12,613 nt of DNA from an uncultured Planctomycetaceae bacterium (GTDB taxonomy: Bacteria > Planctomycetota > Planctomycetia > Planctomycetales > Planctomycetaceae). Made by a program: the position numbers and the translations under genes. The notes beneath the pieces are model-generated. The model saw only the letters and a program-made list of their open reading frames with translations. It was not told the origin of the DNA and did not search any database. The stretch lies in contig CAIXQV010000836.1 in NCBI GenBank assembly GCA_903921605.1, positions 1 through 12,613 of the forward strand. Reading direction: 5' to 3'. Shown piece by piece: positions 1 through 7,436 of this stretch (positions are counted from its first letter, which is position 1; the number at the start of each line of letters is the position of its first letter).

Positions 1-23
1 ACCAAGAACCAAGCACTTTACGT

Positions 24-1202
24 CTACCAATCCCCAACACTGCCGTCGGAATTGAAGACTCGCTGCAGTAGTTCCTGTTCGAACGGATGCTTGCGAACTT
101 CGTCTTCGTTGATGGAAATGCCGAGCCCGGGGCGAGTATTCGGGCGCACGATGCGTCCTTTTTTCTCGACCGTAAATCCCTGATCAACAACATCCTGACG
201 CCATGGCACATCTTCATGCACTGTTTCGCAGATGATGTAGCTGGGTTGTGAAAATCCAAACTCCAGCGAAGCCGCTGTGCTCACCGGCCCCTGCGGGTTA
301 TGCGGTGCCAGCGACAAGCGATGAGCCTCGACCAGAGCCGCGATCCGCCGAGCTTCGCTCAGGCCGCCGCAATGCGTAATATCGAGTTGGCAAACGGCAC
401 ACGCGCGAGCTGCGAAGAGATCTCGAAACGCCGCCAGGTTTGTCACTCGTTCGCCCGTAGCGATCGGCGTCGTAACGGCCGCAGCAATCGCAGCCAGCCC
501 ATCAATGCTCTCCGGCCAACAGGGTTCTTCAAGGAAATACAATCCGTAAGGTTCCAGAGCCTTTGCAAACTGCAATCCCATGGCTGGAGACGGACGCGCG
601 TGACAGTCGACCATGATATCGATCGATTCGCCAACGGCTTCTCGCATCGCCGCGACGGCTTTTTCTGCTGTGCGGATTGGCTTGAGCCCTTCCAGAGGCA
701 ACGTCGGAGGAACCGCCATTGACTTAAATGCCGTAAAGCCATCCTCCACGGCTTTTCTGGCCAGGTCCGCGAATCGCTGAGCATCCTCGGTGGACGTCTC
801 ATAGAAGTCCTCCATCTTGCCGCCGCCCAGATGGCAATAGGTTCGCACATGATCGCGAACAGGACCGCCCCACAATTTTGAGCAGGGAAGGTTGGCGACC
901 TTGCCCAGAATATCCCACAACGCGAGATCAATACCGGCGATCGCAGTGGCTCGGACGATGCCATTGCCATGCCAGAAGTGCTGACGATGCATCATCTGCC
1001 AGAGATGTTCGACGCGTGTTGGATCTTCACCGATCAGGAGTTGTGAAATGTCTTCGATCGCAGCGACAACACTGCGAGTATGCCATTCCAGAGTCGCTTC
1101 GCCCCAGCCGAACAAACCGTCCTGGTCCGTCATGACTTTGACAAAGATCCAGTTTCGCATGCGAGCGTTGCACACGAGCGTTTCGATCCGAGTAATCTTC
1201 AT
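24..1202 (-). CDS. Enolase-superfamily sugar acid dehydratase, galactonate dehydratase-like (mandelate racemase/muconate lactonizing family)
   Basis: This 392-residue protein probably dehydrates a sugar acid to a 2-keto-3-deoxy acid in the cytoplasm, using Mg2+. An N-terminal capping domain (about 1-120) is followed by the TIM barrel (about 135-360). Visible metal ligands are D199, E225 (in FLEEP) and E251 (in ATGER). H201, two residues after the first ligand, and H301 (in LAPHNPQGP) sit where acid/base residues are expected, and E325 or a near neighbour in the IICE segment closes the barrel. The spacing D-x-H, +26, +52, +102 equals that of E. coli galactonate dehydratase (D183/H185/E209/E235/H285, from memory), so I prefer that subgroup to mannonate dehydratase or mandelate racemase. 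The ATG has GGGAAG about 12 nt upstream. No sugar-pathway gene lies beside it, so the substrate is inferred only. The family is certain; the exact reaction is not. Confidence 0.9.
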   Translation of the reverse strand: MKITRIETLVCNARMRNWIFVKVMTDQDGLFGWGEATLEWHTRSVVAAIEDISQLLIGEDPTRVEHLWQMMHRQHFWHGNGIVRATAIAGIDLALWDILGKVANLPCSKLWGGPVRDHVRTYCHLGGGKMEDFYETSTEDAQRFADLARKAVEDGFTAFKSMAVPPTLPLEGLKPIRTAEKAVAAMREAVGESIDIMVDCHARPSPAMGLQFAKALEPYGLYFLEEPCWPESIDGLAAIAAAVTTPIATGERVTNLAAFRDLFAARACAVCQLDITHCGGLSEARRIAALVEAHRLSLAPHNPQGPVSTAASLEFGFSQPSYIICETVHEDVPWRQDVVDQGFTVEKKGRIVRPNTRPGLGISINEDEVRKHPFEQELLQRVFNSDGSVGDW

Positions 1203-1440
1203 GGGATGAACAAACTTCCCGATAGAGAATTATGATGTGAGTTAAGAGGCTGGTTGAGACGGCAGTGCCCGGAAGGATAGTCTGGCAGCGTACTCAGGAA
1301 CAAGCGGCGAGGAATCTCAGAATTCCGCCGGGGAACGCATGATCATTCGCGGAGACGTTACTTGGCGTCGGTCCAAATCGGACATTTCAAATCTCAGATT
1401 TCAAATTTGAAATCTCAAAAAACTCAAACCTGCACCAGTG
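1203..1440. other. Intergenic region between the dehydratase and fwdD-like genes
   Basis: About 240 bp separate two minus-strand genes. The half next to the fwdD-like stop holds an AT-rich palindrome (listed separately). The other half must carry the dehydratase promoter: CATAAT lies about 30 nt upstream of the ATG on the minus strand, but its -35 match is poor. I see no ORF or RNA gene here. Confidence 0.5.
1396..1415. repeat. Perfect 20-bp AT-rich palindrome with flanking partial copies
   Basis: The sequence AGATTTCAAATTTGAAATCT is its own reverse complement. A further partial copy, TTTCAAATCTC, lies just upstream at about 1385-1395. It sits 26 bp past the stop of the fwdD-like gene. On the minus strand it is not followed by a T-run, so it is not a classical rho-independent terminator. 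It could be a weak terminator, a protein-binding site or a copy of a dispersed intergenic repeat. Confidence 0.6.
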
Positions 1441-1794
1441 TCAGGCCTTCTGCACAAGCTCCATCGTGACTTCCATGCCTTTGCTGGTCGGCATGCCGGA
1501 ACCGTGAGTATCCCCGACCATCAGCCGACTGGAGATATCGCCGTAGGCGATGAACAGCAAGCCTTCGGGCAATTCGTCCTTCTTGGCCGACACGATACAA
1601 ACTTCGACGGTCTGACCTTCTTCGCCAGTCAGTCGAACTCGATCGCCATCGGATAAGCCGAGCCGAGCCATATCGCCGGGAGCCACCTGGAGGGCTCGAA
1701 TTTCCTTCTGGTATTTGTCCTGAAACTTGCCCTCACTGATGCCACAACCCTGATCTGTCGTCCGGCCGGGAATAAGTACAAAGGTTTCAGTCAT
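1441..1794 (-). CDS. FwdD/FmdD-like molybdopterin dinucleotide-binding protein (formylmethanofuran dehydrogenase subunit D-like)
   Basis: This 117-residue protein matches the small subunit D of formylmethanofuran dehydrogenase, a double-psi beta-barrel domain that helps hold the molybdopterin (Mo or W) cofactor of the catalytic subunit. The N-terminal signature GRTxxQG (10-16), the segment around LGLSDGDRVRLTG (about 45-57) and the C-terminal IAYGDISSRLM followed by a glycine-rich GSGMP segment fit the family. It has no iron-sulfur cysteine motif, signal peptide or membrane segment. Many Planctomycetota carry the tetrahydromethanopterin-linked C1 pathway with Fwd/Fhc homologues, which would make it part of formaldehyde/formate metabolism. 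No other Fwd/Fhc subunit is in the window, so the gene is isolated. The same fold also occurs at the C-terminus of other molybdopterin oxidoreductases, so the partner enzyme is uncertain. Confidence 0.75.
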   Translation of the reverse strand: MTETFVLIPGRTTDQGCGISEGKFQDKYQKEIRALQVAPGDMARLGLSDGDRVRLTGEEGQTVEVCIVSAKKDELPEGLLFIAYGDISSRLMVGDTHGSGMPTSKGMEVTMELVQKA

Positions 1795-2029
1795 ACTACA
1801 GACTTCAGCAAAATGAGGGTTCAGGCAATACTCGTCATCGAATCAGCACGAACTGTTGCTGCGCAGTCTTACAGAATTTGCCGACCTTCGCCAACGGTGA
1901 CACGACTGTTTTGCATTCCAGTCGGCTACCAGGAACCTTCGATGGGGCGGCTTGTCGAAAGGGTTGCCCCACGCCTATGCTGTGTGGCCGAAAGACACAA
2001 TGTTGATTGAACAACAGAAAGCTCTTCGG
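1795..2029. other. Divergent intergenic region between fwdD-like and EEP hydrolase genes
   Basis: About 235 bp separate divergent genes and must hold promoters for both. An open frame runs through it on the plus strand (from 1952), but the residues before the signal peptide at 2030 look like untranslated leader. A weak plus-strand promoter candidate is listed separately. Confidence 0.5.
1952..1981 (+). promoter_or_regulatory. Weak sigma-70-type promoter candidate for the EEP hydrolase gene
   Basis: TTGTCG at 1952-1957 and TATGCT at 1976-1981 are separated by 18 bp. Each matches four of six consensus bases, and transcription would begin about 40 nt before the ATG at 2030. The match is modest and could be chance. 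Confidence 0.25.
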
Positions 2030-2890
2030 ATGAAAACAGCTCTACTTGCCGCAGTGTTTGTGATGGTCATCTCGCATGTCGCGAATGCTCAATCGATTAC
2101 GGTCATGTCGTGGAATATTCGCTATAACAACCCCGGCGATGGCGTTAATGCGTGGCCTCATCGGAAAGACTGGGTTGCTGAAATTATCTCGAGCAACAAA
2201 GTCGACATCGCAGGTTTCCAGGAGGTGCTGTCCGGTCAGTTTGAAGACCTGAAACAGCGACTGCCGGACATGGAAGCCTATGGAGTGGGACGCGATGATG
2301 GAAGGGTTGCGGGTGAGTTTTCTCCGGTGTTCTTTCGTCGCGACCGTTTTGAGCTGATAGAGAAGTCCACGTTCTGGCTTTCCCCTTCGCCCGATTCGCC
2401 CGGCAGCAAAGGATGGGATGCTGCTCTGCCGCGAATCGCGAGCTGGCTGAAACTAAAAGACCGCCAGTCCGGAACTGTTTTCTGCGTTGTGAATACTCAC
2501 TTCGATCACAAGGGTTCTCAGGCACGCACCGAAAGCGCGGCGTTGATCGTGAGTCGAGTCCGAAGTCAGTTTTCGGAACATCCGGTCATCCTGACAGGGG
2601 ATTTCAACACCACTCCGGGTACGCCGCCCTACAAGACTCTGATCGATGCCGATTCCGCTGGCCGTGTGGTTCTTAATGACACGTTTCAGCATTCCATTTT
2701 TGAACCCGAAGGTCCCAACTCTACCTGGAATGGTTTTCAGGCCATTGTTCCTGACCAGCGAATAGACTTCATCTTCACGAGCGTCTCTGTCAAGGTTCAG
2801 AATCTTCGCATTCTTACAGATCAACGCGACGGTCGCTTTCCATCGGATCATCTTCCCGTAGTTAGTGAACTCGAGATACCGAAGCCATAA
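2030..2890 (+). CDS. Secreted endonuclease/exonuclease/phosphatase-family hydrolase
   Basis: This 286-residue metal-dependent phosphoesterase has an N-terminal signal peptide (about 1-20, cleavage after ANA), so it should act outside the cytoplasm. The EEP-fold motifs are in order: WNIRYNN with N29, QE with the Mg2+ ligand E65, the GVGRDDG loop (85-91), NTHFDH (155-160), GDFN (190-193), RIDFIF, and the terminal SDHLPV with D273/H274. This is a complete DNase I-like active site. The open frame begins upstream at 1952, but I chose the ATG at 2030 because it starts exactly at the signal peptide; 2000 is the other possibility. It leads the plus-strand run with the PTPS-like and thioredoxin genes. 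The substrate (nucleic acid, phospholipid or sugar phosphate) cannot be read from the sequence. Confidence 0.88.
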   Translation: MKTALLAAVFVMVISHVANAQSITVMSWNIRYNNPGDGVNAWPHRKDWVAEIISSNKVDIAGFQEVLSGQFEDLKQRLPDMEAYGVGRDDGRVAGEFSPVFFRRDRFELIEKSTFWLSPSPDSPGSKGWDAALPRIASWLKLKDRQSGTVFCVVNTHFDHKGSQARTESAALIVSRVRSQFSEHPVILTGDFNTTPGTPPYKTLIDADSAGRVVLNDTFQHSIFEPEGPNSTWNGFQAIVPDQRIDFIFTSVSVKVQNLRILTDQRDGRFPSDHLPVVSELEIPKP

Positions 2891-2980
2891 CGCGATCTCC
2901 GGGCGTATCATGCCGGTCAGTGCGACTTGCGTAACATTTCAGACAGAAAAAATCTCGGTTTGTGGAGTAGACTTCTTAAC

Positions 2981-3490
2981 ATGACTCAGAGTTCGAAAGA
3001 AGCTTTCGGCGTTCGAGTGACCAAGGATACCCTGGTCTTCAGCGCGGCTCACTTTATTACGTTTAATGGCACGATCTGTGAACGAATTCACGGGCACAAT
3101 TGGCGTGTGGAAGCGGCGATCGAAGGGCCGCTGGACGAAAATCATTATGTCTTTGACTTTATCGCCCTGCGCGATGGTTTACAGGCTCTGGTGCATGAAC
3201 TGGATCACCGAGTTTTGTTGCCGGATCGGCATCCGGCGATTCGAGTCATTACGTCCGATGATGGACGTGAAGTGACCGCTCGGTTTGAGGATCGACGCTG
3301 GGTTTTCCCGGCCGAGGATTGCTGTATCCTTCCCATCGCAAACACGACAGCGGAACTGATTTCCCGCTGGATCGGACAATCGTTAATCTCCCGTTCGAAG
3401 CTTGATCAGCAGCACGGTTTGGCTCGCCTGCGAGTCAGCGTTGAAGAAAACTTCGGCCAGTGGGCGGACTGCTGGCTCAATCTTCAGTAA
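2981..3490 (+). CDS. 6-pyruvoyl-tetrahydropterin synthase / QueD-like protein
   Basis: This is a 169-residue member of the PTPS/QueD family, which acts on dihydroneopterin triphosphate in pterin or queuosine-precursor synthesis. The zinc ligands are H24 (SAAHF) and H37/H39 in the CxxxHGH motif, which also supplies the nucleophile-position cysteine C33. D75-H76 (ELDHRVL) gives the conserved Asp-His pair, NTTAELISRW corresponds to the substrate-pocket helix, and E155/E156 near the C-terminus is the expected glutamate. At 169 residues it is longer than typical QueD (about 120) because of an insertion around 78-110. The frame opens at 2927, but the ATG at 2981 follows GGAG at 2964-2967 and begins just before the domain. 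The next gene starts 52 bp later. The product could be for queuosine, a biopterin or methanopterin-type cofactors; no other que, fol or mpt gene is present to decide. Confidence 0.85.
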   Translation: MTQSSKEAFGVRVTKDTLVFSAAHFITFNGTICERIHGHNWRVEAAIEGPLDENHYVFDFIALRDGLQALVHELDHRVLLPDRHPAIRVITSDDGREVTARFEDRRWVFPAEDCCILPIANTTAELISRWIGQSLISRSKLDQQHGLARLRVSVEENFGQWADCWLNLQ

Positions 3491-3542
3491 GTGCTGCCGT
3501 TTGTTCTCTCGCTTGTTCTCTTGTTGAAATTCGAGTTCTCTC

Positions 3543-4406
3543 ATGTCTGACGCGCCTAATATTATCAGCACCAACATGGAAACGTTCCGCGAGGACGTCA
3601 TTCAGCAGTCGATGATTCGGCCGGTTGTGGTCGACTTCTGGGCTGAGTGGTGCGGTCCTTGTCGTCAGTTGATTCCATTGCTTGAGAAGCTAACCAACGA
3701 AGCCAACGGAGCATTCTGCCTCGTTAAGGTCAACGTTGACGAATGCCCGGAAATCGCCGGTGCGTTCGGAGTGCAATCGATTCCTTTTGTCGTGGCCATG
3801 GTCGATGGTCAGCCAGCCACTCACTTTGCCGGCGTGCAGACTGAACCTCAGCTACGCGAGTGGCTAAAAGGTTTCATGCCATCGGCTTCGATGGAGGCGT
3901 TTACTCAGGGCCAGCAGCATGAGACTGATGGATCGGTTGAACTGGCTGAAGCCAGCTATCGGAAAGCGTCGGAGCTGGAACCAGACATTGCGGAGTTCCG
4001 GATTGCTCACGCGCGAGTTCTCATCGAACTGAATCGTGATCAGGAAAGCCGCGAGATCCTGGACGAACTCAACAAGCGTGGTTTTCTTGAACCAGAAGCT
4101 CAAGCGCTGCTCGCGCAACTCGATATGCGTAGTCAGGTCGAAGAGTCCGGCGGCGTCAGTGAAGCCAAGAAAGCTCTGGAAGCCAATCCTGGCGATTTGA
4201 CTCTGCAGTTGAAACTCGCGGAAGCTCTTGGGGCCGACAGCCGCTTTGAAGAAGCCTGCACAATGTTGCTGGAGATCGTGAAAGCTGATCGATCCGGCGT
4301 TGGTATCGCTGCCAAAGAAGCCATGGTCGGACTGCTCACCGTCATGGGCTCCAAATCTAAACTCGCCTCCGAGTTCCGCCGCAAACTCGCGACGGCGTTT
4401 TACTAA
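3543..4406 (+). CDS. cnoX: Thioredoxin-TPR protein, CnoX (YbbN)-like chaperedoxin
   Basis: This 287-residue cytoplasmic protein joins a thioredoxin domain (about 5-110) to a helical tetratricopeptide region (about 112-287), the architecture and length of CnoX/YbbN. CnoX protects proteins from oxidative and bleach stress and hands them to chaperones. The redox motif WCGPC (36-40) is complete and the cis-proline is P81 in SIPF. E. coli CnoX lacks the first cysteine, so this version should be able to catalyse thiol exchange, as described for Caulobacter CnoX. There is no signal peptide. The ATG at 3543 has only a weak AG-rich Shine-Dalgarno and lies 52 bp after the PTPS-like stop, which suggests co-transcription. 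The domain call is secure; the chaperedoxin role rests on architecture. Confidence 0.88.
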   Translation: MSDAPNIISTNMETFREDVIQQSMIRPVVVDFWAEWCGPCRQLIPLLEKLTNEANGAFCLVKVNVDECPEIAGAFGVQSIPFVVAMVDGQPATHFAGVQTEPQLREWLKGFMPSASMEAFTQGQQHETDGSVELAEASYRKASELEPDIAEFRIAHARVLIELNRDQESREILDELNKRGFLEPEAQALLAQLDMRSQVEESGGVSEAKKALEANPGDLTLQLKLAEALGADSRFEEACTMLLEIVKADRSGVGIAAKEAMVGLLTVMGSKSKLASEFRRKLATAFY

Positions 4407-4465
4407 GAACGCCTGACGAAACCGGGGCTGGTTCCCGCAATCGGCCTCTCGAAGCGTCGGGATAA

Positions 4466-4483
4466 TAAGATCTGAACATCTTA
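4466..4483. repeat. Short inverted repeat after cnoX-like gene
   Basis: TAAGAT and ATCTTA form a perfect 6-bp stem around CTGAAC, 60 bp after the thioredoxin-TPR stop. The stem is AT-rich and no T-run follows directly, so terminator function is doubtful. Confidence 0.3.
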
Positions 4484-4590
4484 CATTCCTGCTTGCTTTT
4501 GGGCGGGGCAAATAGAATGTTTAGAACGGATAGAGGAACAGGGAGCCAGCGCCCGGGAACCTCAGAAAACGAGGGGAAAGGCACCACAAA

Positions 4591-4603
4591 GGTATGCCAT
4601 ACC
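4591..4603. repeat. 13-bp palindrome GGTATGCCATACC
   Basis: Two perfect 6-bp arms are separated by one base, 370 bp before the radical SAM start. A one-base spacer is too short for an RNA hairpin loop, so a dimeric DNA-binding protein site is the more natural reading. It has no assigned regulator and may be chance. Confidence 0.3.
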
Positions 4604-4972
4604 GTTTTGCGCGAGCCTCGTCATCACGACCCTTCGACATTGCTTACGACTCTGATGTGGATGATCAAAGAGTTTCTTCGTGTCGCAATGATTAGCCAGG
4701 CTATGAAGCATGGGGACAAAGATGCAGGTCCGGAGAGGAAAGGAAATCGAATACTCGAACGGATTGAGTCTCGGAAGGATTGCCAAGTCAGGGGGCAAAC
4801 AACATGATGACTGAAGTTCACCCAGAGGCTTGGTGTATCAGGCACTGATGCGTGGCCCTGCATGGGCTGTTTTGTTTCTGAGGACATCGGCTGCATTTCC
4901 CAAAGTTATGCAGAACATCAACCTGCGCCTCCTCCAACTTGATTTAGTAAATCGCCGGGACGCCCCCCCTTT

Positions 4973-6685
4973 ATGAAGCTTTTTCCGGATCAGGCGATAC
5001 GTTGCCTGCTGATCAATCCCGAGTTCAGAACGGAGTCTTTCTGGAGCTTTTCTGCCTCCTGTGAACTCAAGGGTGCGAAGTCAATTTCGCCCCCATTGGG
5101 ATTGCTGACGGTTGCAGCCATCATGCCTCAGCACTGGGAGTTTCGACTGGCGGACCTTAACGTACGCCCGTTGCAACAGTCTGATTGGGATTGGGCGGAT
5201 ATGATCTGTACTGGCGGCATGTTGCCCCAGCAACCAGGCCTGCTGGAGATCATTGAAAGAGCCGTTTCGGAGGACAAGTACATCGTTGTGGGCGGAGCGG
5301 ATCCGTCCAGCGAGTCAGAACTTTATCGCAGGGCTCATACGCTGGTTGTGGGTGAAGGCGAAGAGGTCATTCCGCTGTGGCTGGAATCGTGGCGTCAGGG
5401 AAATCCATACGGCGTCTTCACAGAGCGGAACAAGCCGGATGTAACCATCTCTCCAACCCCGCGATTCGACCTGGTGGAATTTGATCAGTATTTGATGATC
5501 AACATTCAGTACTCTCGCGGCTGTCCTTTCAACTGTGAATTTTGCGACATCATAGAATTGTATGGTCGTCGGCCTCGCACGAAGACGGTCGAGCAGATTT
5601 CCAACGAACTGGATGCCTTGCTGGCTCAGGGGTATTCCGGGGAAGTCTTCATCGTGGATGACAACTTCATCGGAAACAAAGTCAATCTGACGAAGAATCT
5701 GCTCCCGGGACTTATCGCCTGGAACCGCCGGAATGGTAGTCCGTTCTATTATGCCACCGAGGCATCTTTGAATCTGATGGACGATGATTCTCTGATGGCT
5801 CAGATGCGTGAGGCGGAGTTTCGCAACGTCTTCTTTGGCATCGAAACACCCGATCCGGATGTCCTGCGGATTACTCAGAAGAAACAGAATTCCTATCGTC
5901 CCATTCTGGATCGAATTCATAAACTTTACGATCACGGAATGGTCGCGTTTGGTGGATTTATCCTCGGCTTTGACGGTGAAAAAGATGGCGTCGATGAGTT
6001 GATGATTAATCTCATCGAGGACGCCTGTATCAACTTCGCGATGGTCGGACTTCTCGTCGCACTCCCGAATACTCAGTTAACCCGCAGGTTGCTGAAAGAG
6101 CGTCGGTTGTTGTCGATGGGTGGTCGCCTGATCGATTCTGAGCTGGAAATGTTCGCACAGGGAGAAGATCGCAGTCTTGATTCTCAGCCGATTGACCAGA
6201 CTATTGCCGGCCTGAATTTCAGAACTCAGCGCAGCCGGCAGAGGATCATGGAAGATCTGGTCACTGTGGTGTCGACGGTCTACGAACCAAAGCGCTACTT
6301 TGATCGAGTCCTGCGACTTTCAAAGCTGCTGAAGGTGAAGTCGAAGCATCGACCTCGTTGGTTTGAGATTAAGCGAGATCTGATGGGCTTCGCCAGACTG
6401 ACTCGGGAAATGATGAGGCACCGTGATACTCGATACCTTTACTGGCGTAATCTTTTTGCTGCGATTCCCATGGGCGTCGCCGGGCTCAGTTCGATCATGA
6501 ACCTGATGGGAGCTTACGTACACTTCCGCAAGCAGGTTGTCTTCACTGTGACTGAGATTCGTCAGCAGATTCCAATGATCGTGGAGCTTGACCGCAGGCT
6601 TGCCGAACAGGACGGCGAGGCCCGCGTTCCGGAGCTGGTGATTCTCAACGAGTCCTGCACACCACAGGGTGCCGGATCTTTTTGA
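4973..6685 (+). CDS. B12-binding radical SAM protein with DUF4070 C-terminal region
   Basis: This 570-residue protein has an N-terminal cobalamin-binding Rossmann domain (about 8-140; RCLLINP, SPPLGLLTVAA, VVGGADPS and GEGEE). A radical SAM barrel follows (about 170-370), whose 4Fe-4S cluster is held by C184, C188 and C191 in CPFNCEFC. The barrel motifs VDDNFIGN, FFGIETPD and GGFILGFDG follow. The rest matches the DUF4070 extension. Such enzymes usually perform methylations or rearrangements on unactivated carbons; the substrate is unknown. The B12 domain lacks DxHxxG (ADLNVRP occupies that place), so cobalamin should bind without a protein histidine ligand. An in-frame stop at 4940-4942 leaves ATG 4973 as the only plausible start. 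It has no Shine-Dalgarno, only a pyrimidine run with seven Cs. The stop lies 4 bp from the stop of the convergent prolyl isomerase gene. Confidence 0.9.
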   Translation: MKLFPDQAIRCLLINPEFRTESFWSFSASCELKGAKSISPPLGLLTVAAIMPQHWEFRLADLNVRPLQQSDWDWADMICTGGMLPQQPGLLEIIERAVSEDKYIVVGGADPSSESELYRRAHTLVVGEGEEVIPLWLESWRQGNPYGVFTERNKPDVTISPTPRFDLVEFDQYLMINIQYSRGCPFNCEFCDIIELYGRRPRTKTVEQISNELDALLAQGYSGEVFIVDDNFIGNKVNLTKNLLPGLIAWNRRNGSPFYYATEASLNLMDDDSLMAQMREAEFRNVFFGIETPDPDVLRITQKKQNSYRPILDRIHKLYDHGMVAFGGFILGFDGEKDGVDELMINLIEDACINFAMVGLLVALPNTQLTRRLLKERRLLSMGGRLIDSELEMFAQGEDRSLDSQPIDQTIAGLNFRTQRSRQRIMEDLVTVVSTVYEPKRYFDRVLRLSKLLKVKSKHRPRWFEIKRDLMGFARLTREMMRHRDTRYLYWRNLFAAIPMGVAGLSSIMNLMGAYVHFRKQVVFTVTEIRQQIPMIVELDRRLAEQDGEARVPELVILNESCTPQGAGSF

Positions 6686-6689
6686 GGCA

Positions 6690-7223
6690 CTAACTGACGC
6701 TGATCAGTTCCACAATAAAGTGCAATGTGGCATTGGGTGGCACGGAGCCCGGTGATCCTTCTGCGCCGTAACCGAGTCGTGACGGAATCCAAAGTTCAAT
6801 CATGCCACCTTCACCGATGAGCTGCATGCCCTCAGTCCAGCCCGGAATGACACCGTTCAGCGGAAACGAGATCGGCTCGCCGCGTTTGTAAGAACTGTCG
6901 AATTCTTTACCGCTGTCCAGCCAGCCGCGATAATTGACGGTGACGGTATCCTGAGCCTTTGGCTGCCGGCCATCTGACTTCCGCAGGACTCGATATTTCA
7001 GCCCCGACTCAGTTTGCTGAAACTCCTTCGGCGCGTCATCATCCATCACGCCGGTTCCACTTTGCAGCAATTCTTTGTCCGTGAAAGTGACGGGCAAAAC
7101 GGTGTTCGCTTCGGCGGTGAAACTGTCTTCATGTTCGCTCACTTTGGCCGGAGACGGACAGCCGACAATTACGGCCAGAGAACTCGAAACGACAAAGCCC
7201 CGAAGCAGTGCTGAAAAATGCAT
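6690..7223 (-). CDS. Lipoprotein FKBP-type peptidyl-prolyl cis-trans isomerase
   Basis: This 177-residue protein catalyses prolyl bond isomerisation and probably assists folding at the cell envelope. Residues 1-21 form a lipoprotein signal ending in the lipobox I-V-G-C22. A low-complexity linker (23-70) precedes the FKBP domain (about 75-177). Expected pocket residues are present: Y98 (VNYRGWL), F108/D109 (KEFDSSY), V125/I126 with W129 (GVIPGWTEG), Y152 (RLGYG) and F169 (LHFIVEL). The open frame continues upstream to 7352, but I chose the ATG at 7223 because it directly precedes the signal sequence. The gene ends against the radical SAM gene and runs divergently from the exonuclease gene. Confidence 0.92.
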   Translation of the reverse strand: MHFSALLRGFVVSSSLAVIVGCPSPAKVSEHEDSFTAEANTVLPVTFTDKELLQSGTGVMDDDAPKEFQQTESGLKYRVLRKSDGRQPKAQDTVTVNYRGWLDSGKEFDSSYKRGEPISFPLNGVIPGWTEGMQLIGEGGMIELWIPSRLGYGAEGSPGSVPPNATLHFIVELISVS

Positions 7224-7436
7224 GAAGAAAGTTCCGGAAAGACGACGGAGCGAATATCCTGCGGTGTTATCCAACCGCAACATTCGGGACTGTAACGACT
7301 GCCCGAAGGCGGTGTAAGTTGAATGCGCTGGCGGTCGATCGACGGAAACCATTCATACGTCTGACCCTGAAGATTCGGCATTTTTTGCCGTTGTTCCCTG
7401 TGGAGTTCAGGTGGTCTTTGTCAGGAATCTCATTGA
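7224..7436. other. Divergent intergenic region between FKBP and DEDDh exonuclease genes
   Basis: About 210 bp carry the promoters of both genes. A small perfect hairpin, CGGCA-TTTTT-TGCCG, lies at 7376-7390, 47 bp before the exonuclease start. I could not identify convincing -35/-10 pairs. Confidence 0.4.

Larger units (their letters stand above)
4407..4972. other. 566-bp region without a convincing gene, upstream of the radical SAM gene
   Basis: The frames crossing this interval, including a 104-codon one at 4493-4807 (+), have rare-codon-rich composition and no recognisable domain. A small hairpin follows the cnoX-like stop (4466-4483) and a 13-bp palindrome lies at 4591-4603. The segment 4770-4795 contains GGAAGG and AGTCAGG, which faintly recalls cobalamin riboswitch elements, but the rest of that fold is missing. 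The interval may be a long 5' leader, an untyped small RNA or decayed sequence. Confidence 0.5.

Noticed and set aside
443..970. Minus-strand 175-codon frame
   Set aside because: It lies wholly inside the dehydratase gene in another frame; the overlapping protein has a complete enolase-superfamily active site.
4770..4795. Possible cobalamin riboswitch (GGAAGG followed by AGTCAGG) upstream of a B12-dependent gene
   Set aside because: The conserved GCCACTG core and the upstream paired elements are absent, so the match is too partial. A covariance search with the cobalamin riboswitch model would settle it: a significant hit would reinstate the call.
4493..4807. Plus-strand 104-codon frame in the gap before the radical SAM gene
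   Set aside because: No recognisable domain, many rare AGG/GGA/ATA codons, no ribosome binding site, and competing frames on the other strand of similar length.
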